Positions 29,290 to 41,490 are shown, counted from the first letter of the stretch. The stretch is 64,000 nt of DNA from Chiridota heheva (GCA_020152595.1 JAIGNY010004089.1:221001-285000); one strand, 5' to 3'. Translations and numbers: made by a program. Notes: a model not told the origin generated them from the sequence alone.

Positions 29290-29910
29290 CCTTACACTAA
29301 ATCAAAATGGGTGTTTTAAATAAACATATCAAAAATAACACACCTTAAATTGTATTAAGTTTCAGTACATCAATATAAGTTAAAAATGTCTCAAAATAGG
29401 GCAAATTTGCATATTTTTGCATATTGTAACAACAGTATACAACATTCTTTCTTTAGCTTGTGAAAATTTGAACAGTCACATAAGATTACATAACCCTGGG
29501 AGTAAAAATTCACAAATAACACCAATATTCCTGCCAAAAAATGTGAATTTGATAAATCAGGCTTAGAATCGTCCTAATATGGACACATACATGTAGCAAC
29601 CAGATCTGGTCGAAATTAAAAAATTAGAATCTTTTTTTTTTTTTTACTTTCTCAAGTAATATTTTTCCGGATCAGATTTCACTATTCCAACTTTTTTCCC
29701 GATAACACTAACAGGACAAATTTCTTTCTTCAAAATAGGCTTAAATTACAACTACTTCATTATTGTTCAATATGTGCAAATATGTATGTCGGTTAATAGT
29801 ATTTACATGATGCAGCATCCAGTTGCGTATAGTTGCACACGTGCAAGTAGCCTTGCATATGTGTATTCATGATTAATTGTGCTGACAATTGCAGGCAAGG
29901 TGGGGAGAGC
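29290..29910. other. Unassigned AT-rich sequence
   Basis: No gene or recognised repeat. Confidence 0.4.
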
Positions 29911-29913
29911 TTT

Positions 29914-30142
29914 TTCTTACTGAAAGAAATTATTTTTATGATAATCTTGTTTAACAATCATGTTTTTTCTTTAATGTTTTTTAAATATTTTTTATAAGCA
30001 GTAATTTATTATTCATTGATGATTTCTTACTGGAAGAAATTATTTTTACGATAATCTTGTTAAACAATCATGTTTTTTTTTTTTTAAAATTTTGAATTAC
30101 ATATTTTTTAATAAGCAGTGATTTATTATTCATTGATGCCAC
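29914..30142. repeat. Tandem duplication, about 112 bp x 2
   Basis: 'tcttactgaaagaaattatttttatgataatcttgtt...ttattattcattgatg' occurs twice, differing mainly in T-run length. Confidence 0.85.
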
Positions 30143-30246
30143 ATGCTTGCGAAAAAAACACTGTTTCACCTAAACAGTGATGTTTGAAAATTCACCCTAC
30201 CAGCATAAATTCACTGTTCTCGGAACAGCCACAAATTTGACCCCTG

Positions 30247-30482
30247 GTTTGTTTGCTTGATGAAGGCTTAACGGCACCACGGCAACGAGGGTCAAATTGT
30301 GCCTGAGAGGTCAGATCATTCCAGATGTAGGAAGAAAAGAAAATAGGAGGAGTCTGAGAGAAGTATGGGGACTAATAGCCAGGAAGATGGCATCGAGACA
30401 GGAACGTGCAGGTGTTAAAAAAGGCAGGTGTTAAAAAAGGCAAAAGTAGGTAGAGGGGGTGGGAGAGGAGGACTTAATATTG
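30247..30482 (-). mobile_element. RNase H LINE 3' fragment, copy 4
   Basis: Only the 3' UTR and distal coding end ('gcttaacggcaccacggcaacgagggtcaaattgtgcc'), with 'aggtgttaaaaaaggc' duplicated; ends at 'gaggacttaatatt'. Confidence 0.85.
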
Positions 30483-30529
30483 CCCTGGCAACAACTGGAG
30501 CTCAACTGGAAGAAAATATGCTACAAATC

Positions 30530-31345
30530 ATGACAATAGCAAAATCAAAATCAAATGATTTTAAAATTATGCAAATTTTGTTTAATTTTTTTGTGACATC
30601 ACAAATTTAAAAAAAAACATGCATTTGTGCTCTATAATATAAATACAAGTGAAAATTAACAGGACTTTTCCTTCAAAGCAAACTAACAAAAGGGTAAATC
30701 CATTAATTGTATGACAACAGATTAATAACTGTCAGCTAGATCCCTAATGACGGTACGGTCGAAGCCGATGTGTTTAAATGAACACTAACAATTCCCAGTG
30801 TTGTAATTTAACCTTGAGGGGAATTAACGTCAGTTCCATATCGATATAGCTGAAATGTAACAAGACTTTTATCACAACCTTGGATTACTTTGTCAGTGTT
30901 TTTAAATACTGTGCAGACCCACTAATGAGTTTCAAAATCTGCTACAAATTGATCTTTTTAAGTTACTGTACATAATCAATTATGCAAATTTTAATTAAAT
31001 TTTGTTTGACATCACAATTTTTTTATTTTTTTAAACAATGAATTAGTGCTCTATGATATAAATGCACAAAAAAATTCACGGAAACATTTCTTTAGAGCAA
31101 ACTATAAAAAGGATAAATGCATAATGATCTAAAAACAGATTAACTGTCAGCTCTCTTGTTGCAGTATGTTTGGAGCTGACGTAATGGACACTAACAACCC
31201 AACGTTCTAATCTAACCACAGGGGATAACTTACATCTTTCTTTACCGAAAACACTGAAGTGTACCTCCTTTTATCGTAAGGGAATAATTACTTTGTCAGT
31301 GTTTTCAACTACTGTGCAGCCCCGCTAATGAGTTGTGAGGTTAAA
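30530..31345. repeat. Tandem duplication, about 410 bp x 2, diverged
   Basis: Landmarks 'tttgtttaa-tttt--tgacatcaca', 'gtgctctat-atataaat', 'cagattaa--actgtcagct', 'tactttgtcagtgtttt' and 'ctgtgcag-ccc-ctaatgagtt' occur in the same order at 30540-30930 and 30965-31340. Confidence 0.8.
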
Positions 31346-31349
31346 TGAC

Positions 31350-31760
31350 ATGAAAGAAGCCTTTCTTTGTCACAATCAATAATATAAGTCTATCATATAT
31401 GGATGTAGATATATTGTATGTACGGTGATTGTGATGCGCCCTCGCCAGTCTTTGTAATTAAAGCATCAGGATATTTTGTTTTCTTTTCTTAACAATTTCC
31501 TGTAAACAAATACATGAGGTTTTTGACGTTTGCAATAAAAAGGTGATGTTAGTGCACACGTCAGTAACAAAACTTTTAGATATATCTTATTACGTACTAG
31601 CTGCACAGTGCATTATATATCATTAACTACAACAAATATTATATGGCCTTGCTTTTAGATCTATTGGCATAAAAGAATCAATGCATATGCTTTAAATTCT
31701 TGCAAATTAAAAAAGTGAAGAAAAAAATAATAGTATAAAAAAAAAAACCTTGGTAAAATT
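31350..31760. other. Unassigned AT-rich sequence
   Basis: No gene or recognised repeat. Confidence 0.4.
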
Positions 31761-32245
31761 CCTTACAGAAAAAACTAGCTTGCAGCGAGCTTGCGACAAG
31801 CTTGCAGCAAGCTTGCGACAAGCTTGCAGCAAGTTTTGCATAAGTTTATGACAAGTTTGCGACAAAGTTTGCGACAAGTTTGCGACAAACAAGTTTATAC
31901 GACAAGGTAACAATTTTTAGCTTGTGCAAACTTGCTGCAACTTTGCGCAAGATTGCTGCAACCTTGCAGCAAGCTAGTGTTTGGGACAAATGCAAGTGCT
32001 AGCTTGCTCAAACTAACAATAGCTTGGGCAAACTAACATTAGCTTGCGCAAGCTAGCAAAATACATTTGTTAGCCTGCACAAGTTTGCAGAAAGTTTTTG
32101 CAAGCTTGCAGAAAGGTTTTTGCCAGCTTGCGCAGGCTAACAAGTTTGCATTTGTCTCAAATACTAGCTTGCTGCTCGCTTGCAGCAAGTTTCTAAAAAT
32201 TGTTAGCTCATTGCGAGCTTGCGGAAACCTAGTTTTCTGTAAGAG
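31761..32245. mobile_element. Palindromic C element, copy 8 (longest)
   Basis: CCTTACAGAAAAAACTAGC to CTAGTTTTCTGTAAGAG; the core is extended by extra 'tgcgacaagtt' units near 31800-31900. Confidence 0.88.
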
Positions 32246-32344
32246 ATGGCTTTTTAGAAATTTTCAGGCCTTGTTATCTGTATCATGGTATGCAAATTTA
32301 TCTTATCAACAAGGCAAGTAACCCTTTTGTAAATCCGTTGTTTT

Positions 32345-32530
32345 TTAATTGCATGCATATCACCTTAATTTTTTTTTTAATGATAACTAACAATTTTGGA
32401 CAATTTTGTCTACAAGCAGATTGTACAGAATTTTCAAAATGAACACCTTAATTTTCTTTTAATAAATATAACGAAATTTTTTTGGACATTTTGGTCTACA
32501 AGCAGCTTCTACAGAATTTTCAAAATGGAT
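32345..32530. repeat. Tandem duplication, about 85 bp x 2
   Basis: 'caccttaatttt-ttttaat...ttggacatttt-gtctacaagcag-tt-tacagaattttcaaaatg' occurs twice. Confidence 0.8.
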
Positions 32531-32869
32531 TCATATTGATATTATGGACAGTTAAATTCTTTTGTTGGTTCCTTCAAAGAGATCTGACTGTTTAATTAGG
32601 TTGATCAAAGACTCTCACTTCTATAGTCTTGTTTTGTTTCAGTCAATTCTATACACATCTGCAAAGATGGGGGACTACTTTATTCCCTCCTTCCAGGCAA
32701 AATATAACTTAATATCTTATTTTATTTTACGAAGGTCTACAAAGTGCCTCAAATCATAGAGCTAATTCCAAAGACTTTTGTCACAGCCCCCTCCCCCACC
32801 CCTCCTGCAAGTGCTCTTTAGCACCATCCACATGCTTAGCTTCCCACTTTAAATGCCCTGCTGTCCCTG

Positions 32870-33266
32870 CTCTTACAGAAATATTAGCTTGCAGCAAGCT
32901 TGCAGCATGCTTGCGACAAGCTAACATTTTTAGCTTGCAGCAAGCTTGCAGCATGCTTGCAACAAGCTATTTTTTTTTTTAACTTGCGACAAGCATGCTG
33001 CAAGCTAGTATTTTTAACAAATTAGCTTGCGCAAGCTAGTAAAAACTATCTGGTTTGCAAGCTTGCATAAGGTTACAAATATGTTATGCTCACTTGCGCA
33101 AGCTAATGTTAGCTTGCGCAAGCTAGTATGTGTTCCAAATACTAGCTTGCAGCACGCTTGCAGCACGCTTGCTGCAAACTCGCAGCATGCTTGCAGCACA
33201 CACGTGCGCAAACTAAAGATTGTTAGCTTGTCGCAAGTGTGCTGCAAGCTAAACTTTCTGTAAGGG
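32870..33266. mobile_element. Palindromic C element, copy 9
   Basis: CTCTTACAGAAATATTAGC to AAACTTTCTGTAAGGG, both flanked by 'tg'. Long nested GCTTGCAGCAAGC palindromes inside. Confidence 0.9.
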
Positions 33267-33502
33267 TGATGTCATGAAAATCTAAACTTGATGAATTTCT
33301 CTGTAACAGAATATAAAGATGTTCAATATAAGATGTTCAATGCTTTCTTCACAATCATGATATTTCTGTTTTTTTTGTTTTTTTCCCCTTTTTCAAATGA
33401 AATGAAACAGCTGGATGGACATCTCTTTATCTCAGTACAAGCATTGCAATTTCCTGTATGACTTGGAACATCCTGAAAGAATGATTAATTTTGAACTCTG
33501 TC

Positions 33503-33692
33503 GTTTGTTTGTTTGTTTGATGAGGACTTAACGGCACCACAACAACGAGGGTCAAATTGTGCCTGAGAGGTTAGATCATTCTAGAGGTAGGAAGGAAAGA
33601 AAACAGGGGGAGATTGAGAGAAATACAAGAACTAAAAGTCAGAAAGCTGGGAACGAGAGAGGAGGTGCATGTGTGAAAAAAAAAGTAAAAAG
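33503..33692 (-). mobile_element. RNase H LINE 3' fragment, copy 5
   Basis: (TTTG)4 then 'gaggacttaacggcaccacaacaacgagggtcaaattgtgcc' in family order; about 190 bp. Confidence 0.85.
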
Positions 33693-33699
33693 TAAAATG

Positions 33700-35018
33700 A
33701 TGCTCACTGGGCATGCTGGACATTCATCTGAGAATCATGCATGGTCCAGTAAAAAATAACTAAGATTTGTGCTGAAAGTAAGCAGTCCGGTCCTCGCTTT
33801 CGATCGGGAGATATCTCCCAATTGGGAGATTGAGACATGCGCAGTGACTATAATTAACTTAAACTGTTGCTAAGTTTTGCCGTTATAAATGTTTTTGCTT
33901 TTCAATTTCTGTTATTTTAAGTTGTATTCTTTGCAAATGATATTGAAAATAATATTTCTGGAACTTCTTGTATAATTTTAACTACTGCTGGTGACTACAA
34001 TTTTAAATCTTGCTCTTTAGAAACTTGAAATGAATTTTCAAAGATTAGGTGAAAATTCCCAAGTGAAAGTCAAATTTGTGCTGGTGAAAATGGAGACAAT
34101 GATTTCATTGTTCTGTTGCACCAATAAAATTAGAATATTTTGCATGCCTTTTTTCTACCTTTGGCTTAAACATATTTTACTGTTATGTATTTCTTCAGAG
34201 AGATTTAAATATAGAAAGATGCATTGTGAGTTATAATGACGACAAATTTTCCGATTGGGAGATCTCCTTTTAGGGGCGTGGACCGAACTGGTGAGTGCAT
34301 TTTGATTTGACTTTCTGCTGTTAGAAATTTTAAACAACATTTATGGTACGTCACTTACTGTAAGGCAGAGTAGCAGTAATTTAAGAGGACATTCCAAGTA
34401 AAGACAAAACAAAAAAATTGGGAAAATAAATTTGGAAACTTAACTTTTATTTTATTTTGGTTGAGAGATATAATTTCTTGTGTATAATACACTTGGCAGT
34501 AAGTAGGGAGTTGGCATTATAATATTTATAGCACAATTGTATGCATGGAATTTAAATTCATTTGATGTGTGGAATATTTAGATTAATTGCAATCAGGTTT
34601 TATGCTTTTAGTTTTTCACTTTGCTATCAACAGTGAGATGCAGACGTACTAAAACTCCTTCAAGCGTAAGCTAAAAGTCATTCATACGTAAACGATGGCT
34701 TTTGTGCGCTAGCTTCAACTCGCAAAGCTAAACATGATCAGTTTGTAGTTTCCCAAAAGAATAGTTACTGAATTTGTAATTTAATTTACCAGCAGTCAGA
34801 AATCACCGAAGCAGGTGACATTTTTCTCCCGGGATTTTTCTAATAAACACAGATTTCCAACTTTGTCTTAATTCAGAGATTAGTGATTTATGAATTGAAA
34901 ATTGTTTTCAAGGTTATATGCTAGTGCGTTTTTACTCTGGAATTCTCGAGATCTACATATTAAAAGAAGTTTAGTAGCTACTTATAGCACAGAGTTAGAA
35001 CTTTTAAGTCCACCCTTA
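33700..35018. other. Unassigned AT-rich sequence
   Basis: Contains 'gggagatatctcccaattgggaga' palindromes near 33806 and a related 'gattgggagatctcc' near 34252 with 'ggcgtggacc', echoed at 51045-51072. No gene recognised. Confidence 0.45.
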
Positions 35019-35325
35019 CTCTTACAAAAAAACTAGGTTGCCGCAAGCTTGCAATAAGCTAACAATTTTGGCTTGCGCAAACTTGCTGCAAGCTTGCAGC
35101 AAGCTAGTATTTGGGACAAATGCAAAGTTGCTAGCTTGCTCAAGCTAGCAAAAACCTTTCCGCAAGCTTGCAAAAGTTTCAACAAACTTGCAAGCTTGCA
35201 TTTGTCCCAAAAAACTAGCTTGCTGCAAGGTTGCAGCAAGCTTGCGCAATATTGCAGCAAGTTTGCACAAGCTAAAAATATTACCTTGTCACCAGCTTGC
35301 TGCAAGCTGGATTTTTCTGTAAGGG
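35019..35325. mobile_element. Palindromic C element, copy 10
   Basis: CTCTTACAAAAAAACTAGG to GGATTTTTCTGTAAGGG; same internal layout as copies 1 and 11. Confidence 0.88.
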
Positions 35326-35394
35326 TATAGACAGTAACCTTAAACCCATTACCACAACCGCATGCATATGTTTTAGGAATCTGATTGGGATGGG

Positions 35395-35495
35395 AGTTTA
35401 GGGGGGAGCTTGGGTTGGGGTAGGGGCTGAGGTTGGGATAGAGAATGGGGTAGGGGCTGGTGTAGAGACTGGGGTTGGGGTCGGATAGTGGCATA
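35395..35495. repeat. G-rich degenerate repeat (GGGGTTGGGGTAGGGGCTG-like)
   Basis: Several runs of 3-6 G spaced 2-8 nt apart on the + strand, including GGGTTGGGGTAGGGG; meets the usual G-quadruplex pattern. Confidence 0.7.
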
Positions 35496-35549
35496 ATTTC
35501 GGATATGGTTGTTTGTTTGGATAGTTTTTCTCTCTCTCTCTCTTTCTTT

Positions 35550-35990
35550 TTCATGTCCTTTTTGATATAATTTTGTTTTGTTACTATATATAAATATATA
35601 TAATTTATGTTTCTTACATATTTATGTCATATCTTAGGGACTTCTGTTTAAAACAAGTTTTCTAAACTTTCTGTAGAGTCTCTCAACCTTTTCTTGTGAT
35701 CAACATTCTATATGTCATTTTCTATTCCTGTATTAAATATTACCTTGTACTTAATCTTCCACTATTAATATGTTCTGAATGTTTAATGAATGTGTTGCAA
35801 ATAAAGTATTCAAGGTTGGAATTGATGTAAATTGATGTAAATTGATGTACATTAAGGGGGTTAAGGGAATGAAAGAGAATTTATACACATTAAATGAGAA
35901 GTTTTGTTTTTCTTGATCAGAAATGTTGATTTCTGTCAATTGCATATATTACAGCTAGTGTACTATAGCTCATGCATCTGATATCTTGAA
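35550..35990. other. Unassigned AT-rich sequence
   Basis: (TC)n near 35530-35550 and an 11-bp 'attgatgtaaa' triplication near 35820. Nothing else. Confidence 0.4.
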
Positions 35991-36007
35991 GTGCTTTCAT
36001 TACAGAA

Positions 36008-36345
36008 CAGGTAGCTCTGTTGGCAGAGCGCACAGCTGAGATGCTGGAGGTCTCGGGTTCAAACCTCGGTCAGGTCTAACTAGATTTGTCCACAGCTATG
36101 CAGACAGATACACCAAACATCAAAGCGGAAGCATTTGTGTGCAGCTCCTATACTCCTTATTCAGCTGTTGAGAAAGTGGCAATGGTTGAATGGCGCACAC
36201 CATCCTTGGAGGTGACGTTAAGCTGTCGATTCCAATGGCAGGAGAGTGATCCCTGGTAGGCAGCCAGAGAACTAGTCTGTTAGATGTAAAGCACATTTGA
36301 GTAGTTCTTTAACTAGAAAATGTTAAATATAAATTCCATGTATTG
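36008..36345 (+). mobile_element. tRNA-derived SINE-2, copy 2
   Basis: The head 'aggtagctctgttggcagagc' and 'gggttcaaacc' give A and B boxes. The body 'ccatccttggaggtgacgtt' and 'ggcagccagagaact' matches 19892-20380. The 3' end runs into an (ATT)n tail. Confidence 0.82.
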
Positions 36346-36475
36346 ATTATTATGATTATTATTATCATTATTATTATTATTATAATTATTGTAATTATTG
36401 TAATTATTATATTTATTATAATTATTGTAATCATTATAATTATTATAATTATTATATCAATTATATAATTATGAT

Positions 36476-36518
<43 letters not shown>

Positions 36519-36545
36519 GCAGCTACTACTGCTACTACTACTACT

Positions 36546-36611
<66 letters not shown>

Positions 36612-36635
36612 TTATTATTATTATTATGATTATTG
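36346..36635. repeat. Compound microsatellite (ATT)n-(CTA)n-(ATT)n
   Basis: ATT/ATTGTA units to about 36475, then about 40 CTA units with rare CAG/CTG changes to about 36610, then ATT again. Begins at the SINE-2 tail. Confidence 0.95.
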
Positions 36636-36639
36636 TGAG

Positions 36640-37220
36640 CGTGAGTTTAATGTTGTAACAATATCATTTCTGGAGATTCTTTTTCAGGATCTGTTAACTA
36701 GAGCACTGTGACTTGATTTGCTAGGTATTGGATATTATAGGGTAGGGTTAGTGTATGTGTGGGCATGGAGGGGGGAGGAGGGGTATGTGTGGGCATGGAT
36801 GGGGGAGAAGGGGGAATTTAAATATGTCATACTAACGATCGAGTGAAAGCAACATTGTGCACGTATTGACGTTCAGGTATAGATGTCTCGATGGGGTGGG
36901 GGGTTATATTTGTATAGGGTTGGGAGAGAAATGTGGAGGGATATTCTCCCTATGTCTTAATTACTCTCTTTACAACTCGTTTTTGGGGTAGAAATTTATG
37001 CAAATATAGGTGGTGAGATGGAAAATAATTTTTCTCACAGTAAAATGAGAAGCTTTGCTATTTCCTAATCAGAAATGTTGACTTCTCTCATTTAAAATAA
37101 CTTGTGTGGGCTTCTGCAAAAAAGTTGTTAGCTGAACAAGCAACAAAAGCAGTCTTTGTCCTAAACCAATCCAATTTCTTTAGTCTTCCCCTCCCCCCCC
37201 CCCCCTCCCCCACATCTTAA
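36640..37220. other. Unassigned G-rich sequence
   Basis: A 40-bp duplication 'gtatgtgtgggcatgga-gggggag' near 36750-36810, and a 'aggtatagatgtc-ggatggggtgggg' segment also found in the tandem repeat at 42.2-42.8 kb. C-run at 37190-37206. Confidence 0.5.
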
Positions 37221-38480
37221 ATTATATATCTTTGATATTAAAATTTCGCCCATCTTATTATACGCTTCTAAAAATTAGGGGGTCGTTTAGTGTAAAGGAG
37301 ATTGAACTTGTTCAATTTAAATTTTGTAAATATGTGTTGGGATTACCACGTAGTTCAGCAAACGCACCTGCAATAGGTGAAATTAGGGCGTCCCTTTTTA
37401 TCTTCCTTTGTTATGCACAAAAAATTAAATATTGTTTAAGAATTCGAAACATGAGAATCATAGATTTACCTCTCATTACGAATAAATCTCGCAATAAATA
37501 TTTGGTCTTCATACCTGCAGAATCGTGGATTTCTGCGGGTGCTATTTTAAGACTCCAGCCCCACGCAAGTACATTAACTAATACCACCATGCCCATCATT
37601 GAATCTAAACAATCAGGAATTAATTGGATTTTGAAGGATGATTAAATTATGGGGTTGGCAGTATTTGCCTAGGTGTATCGTTTGCACACCAATAATGAAA
37701 GAAATGAGACTGTCAATTTATAGCCTGAGTTATTCGTCATGTATTTGTTATAAACACATGTTAAGCACGGCTAGTAATGATATACCATGCTGGACCACAG
37801 ATGTTAAACATATACTTTTATCTACAAGTTTTGGGATGTCTGGTTATTAAATCAAGGTCTTAATAGTGCTTCTCTCTTTTTAGCAAGTTTCCTGCAAAGA
37901 ATTATTGATATGAATAACAGACTTGGAAAATAGAAATTACCTCTATGAAGTAGTCTTTGCTTATATAATGAAATCAAAACCCATAATAAATTTGAATTTT
38001 ACATTACACACATCCAGTCCAACAAATTACGCTCATTGCTATCCAAGTTTCGATGTGGTTGTCTAAATCTCGAAATACATAAAGGCCGTCGCAACAAAAT
38101 TCCACGTGAAAATCGCACTTGCACATTTTGTAACATGCACAAACTCAAAGATGAGTTTGATTTTTTGCTCGAATGCCCATGCTTTTCTGAAATTAGATCA
38201 TTGTATATTCCAAAGTATTTTTATGTTAATCCATAATTTCAGCGATTCAATTTTATGTTACGCACAAAAAGCAAAACCCTTTTATTTAATATTTGCCTTT
38301 ATTTAAAGAAAGCTTGGTATTTCGAAGAGAAATCGATTCATATGATTAGTTGCATAATCTAATTTACCTTAAGTTTGTTGAAAATGTATTTATTATATGT
38401 TCTATTTTGTTGCTGTAAGCATTACCATGTTGTAAATATGAAAAGGCTGGTGGCCTATCAAGTAAATAAGCTGAATTAAA
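37220..38480 (+). mobile_element. Non-LTR retrotransposon C-terminal region, remnant of another lineage
   Basis: Encodes VQFKFCKYVLGLPRSSANAP...GEIRASLF, then after broken frames LLSKFRCGCLNLEIHKGR...RTCTFCNMHKLKDEFDFLLE-CPCF. The C-x2-C...H...C arrangement and the (L)SKFR-N-LEI-GR pattern are common at LINE ORF2 C-termini in invertebrates. 3' UTR 'gttgtaaatatgaaaaggctggtggcctatc'. Several frame breaks. Confidence 0.7.
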
Positions 38481-38489
38481 TTGATTTGA

Positions 38490-38975
38490 ATTGCATAAGG
38501 GTGTTTCAGCTGACGTCACAAGGTCACATGACTTTGTTTACATTGCTATTTTGTCAGGCAATACCACCGTCGTCTGATGTACACTTAATTAGACTTACAG
38601 ACGTTTGCATGTTGTTACAGTATATATGATTATTTTTGTAAGATAATTATGCTGGATCTTGGTTGCACAATAGATGTGTGCAAGGGAATAAAAAGCATTT
38701 TTGATTTTCATCTAATCTTGATCAATGTTCCAAGTAGGTTTCTGCTGTACGATGGCAACAACCTATGGTTCACACTAGGTTTTGCCAGCAAGCACTTTAT
38801 ATCAGGTATAAAGGCTTTGTCTGAGTATAAAGAAAATCAGCTGGTGTGAACGTTAAAGTTACTCTTCGTATACACTGTGAAAATATAAAACTTAAGGAAA
38901 ATATGAATTAAAATCGGAAGCAATCAAAAAATTGCACTTAGTAAAATTCACTGAACTGGTAGGTTAGCATGTAGT
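38490..38975. other. Unassigned sequence
   Basis: Contains a CRE-like TGACGTCA at 38511-38518 followed by CAAGGTCACATG. No gene recognised. Confidence 0.4.
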
Positions 38976-38977
38976 AT

Positions 38978-41490
38978 GATTGATTGATGAGGGCTTAACG
39001 GCACCACGACAATGAGAGTCAAATTGTGCCTAAGAGGTTAGATCATTCTAGAGGTAGGAAGAAAAGCGGAGATTGAGACAAATACAAGAACAAAAATTCA
39101 GAAAGCTGGGATCGAGAGAGGAGGTGCATGGGTGAAGAAAAGAAAAAGTAGGAAGAGGGGGTGGGAGAGGAGGACTAAATATGGTTATTGAGGGAAGCAT
39201 GATGAAGGAAGGACATAATTTTATCTGGAGGGTTTTTCTGGAAGAACTTGTCAATTGAATTGTTGGGATTAAGGGAAGGTTGTACAGGGGGCAAGCAAGG
39301 AGAATGTGATGGAGTTTCTGGAGAAGGAGGTGGGATGTGGAGTTATCCCATTTAAGATTGAGTAAAGAAGTAAAGACAGCCCTGATGTCGGAGAAGATGG
39401 CAAAGTGGCTGAGCGGAGAGTACTAAAAAATGTTGAGGGCGAGGAGGATGGCCTTTGCCTTGGCTGAAAAGATGGACCAGTAGTTGGGAAGCCTGCTAGT
39501 GAGGCTGGTGTCTTGGATAAAGGCAGCAGCAGCTGTCTTGTCACCTTCCTTGGAGCCACCAGTATAGATGGAGGTGTAGTTTAAGAGTTGGTCTTTGATT
39601 TGGTTGTGGAGATTGATGAAGATGTTAGGGTGGGTTTGGTTTTTGTGATGAGTGGAGAGGCCAAAGTGGATAAAAGGGAGGGGGGGGCCCAAAGGAGGAA
39701 AAGTGGGCCAGGAGAAGGTGCAAAGAGTGGTGGGGTTGATGCCAAGATGGAAGTCTGATTTAATGCATAAACTGAAGGGAGGGGATAGGGTTTTAGTCCT
39801 ATCAAAGAGGGTAGAGAAATTGGGGTACCTAATAAGGTTGTACACAGGGTTCTGGGTGTTGGTGAGGACTCTAAATGCATAGGAGAGGCTAAGCTTTCTA
39901 CACCTTAGCAGATAGGGGAGGGGGGGGGGAGATTTGTTGGCTTTAACATGTAGGCTGGTGATAGAGGAGGTCCTGTAGGCACCCAGACAAAGCCTGAGGA
40001 CTTCATTTTGGATGGTGTTGATGTGGTTGAGGTATGAGTTGTGAGTGGCACAGTAGAAAATATTGCCATAGTTAAGCTTGGCACGAATGGTGAGTGTGAA
40101 GATTTTTAGGAGAGCATGAAGGTACGCACGCCAAGTGGTGTTGGAGAGAAGGCAGAGAATGTTGAGGGAGCTGTTGCATTTCTGTTTCAGGTTAATGATG
40201 TGTTGCTTGTAGGAGAGGTTGGGGTCTAGAGTTAAACCCAGGAACTTAGTCTGTTCAACTTTAGGGATGCGATTGCCATTGAGCACGAGGTTTGGGTTGG
40301 GTGGAGGTTGTTGAAATGAAGAAATGCATGCAGACTGTCTTGTCTTGAAGAATTTAAAACCATTGTTGTTGCACCAGTCTTCCAGCTGGTTGAGGTTGAG
40401 TTGGAGCCTATTTTCGATAAGGGGAAAGCTAGGGAAGGAGTAGAAGATGATAAAATCATCCACGTAGAGGGCACATTGGATGTTGGGGCCAAGATTGTCC
40501 GCGATGTTGTTAATGCTCAGGTTGAAGAGAGTGGGGAAGAGGATGCTGCCCTGGGGGACGCCCTCTTTTTATGGGTAAGGGTTGGAGAGAGTGTGGCCAA
40601 TACAAAGCGGTGTCAAGCGTAATTAACTGGTCTAGGGTATTGCGACGTTTTTGGAAGCTGCTTTGGTGAGGGGAGAGGATTCTGTTGGTCTCAAGGAACC
40701 AGTTTGTCTCTGGTTAATGATCCTTTCCATAATTTTACAGAGACAGCAGGTGAAGGCAATGGGGCAGTAGCTGGAGGGGTCAGTACTGTCCTTCCCTGGT
40801 ATGGGGAGAGGGGTGACAATAGCTGCCCTCCAGATAGGGGGAAAGGAGTGTGAGGACCAAATGTGGTTAAGGATGCATGAGTAGGGTAGTGGTGGCCTTG
40901 TTGGGGAGGTGTTTCAGGAAGTGGTAGGGGATGTTATCTGGGTCCTTGGAGGTGCAACCAGCATCGTAGATGGCTTGATTTAATTCAGAAAGGGTGAGAG
41001 GGGTGTTGTAGTTCTCGGTCTTGTCAGAGGGAAAGGTGATATTCGGGATTTCATCGCGAGCTTTTTGTTTTTGAAAGCATTGGGGTAGTTGGCCAAGGAC
41101 AAGATGTTGCTGAAAGAGGCAGCGAGGTGGTTAACGATGTCCTTTTTGGTGGTGAGAAGGTTACCATTCCAGAAGAAATGGGAGATGGGAGACTTGCCCA
41201 TCCTGCCATGGAAGCTGTTAACCATTCTCCAATCTTCTTAGTGGTGGTGTTGGTGGTGAGAGAAGAAATAAAGTTGTTCCAAGCGTTGGTTTTACTGTCC
41301 TTGATAGTGCGCCTGGCCTTAACATGGCTGATGCAAAAGAGGTTGAGGATGGTCAGCTTAGTTTTGAAGTTCATGAGGGTCCTTTTCCTGTTCTTGATGG
41401 CAGTTTTGCAGGGTTGAGGAGGAGGGGAGTAGAGGGGGTAGGGGTGTGGAGGTGTTTTGGGAATAGAGCAGGTGACAATGTTGATAAAGT
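38978..41490 (-). mobile_element. RNase H LINE, copy 6 (longest, includes RT domain)
   Basis: Read on the minus strand from 41490: the EN-RT linker (NAWNNFISSLTTNTTTKKIGEW), RT fingers (FLETNRILSPHQSSFQKRRN TLDQLI in part), VPQGSIL-PTLFNLSINNI, catalytic YVDDFIIF near 40465, then one open frame to 39423 through the thumb to SIYTGGSKEGD (Gly replaces the first RNase H Asp) and KAKAILLALN. A ~0.4-kb internal deletion near 39311 removes the second half of RNase H. Frames upstream of YVDD are broken. Abuts a MITE fragment on the right. Confidence 0.9.

Noticed and set aside
36008-36080. Possible functional tRNA gene (also 20310-20380, 3645-3720, 18916-18990)
   Set aside because: The heads have A and B boxes but no complete cloverleaf or acceptor pairing, and each is followed by a shared SINE body.
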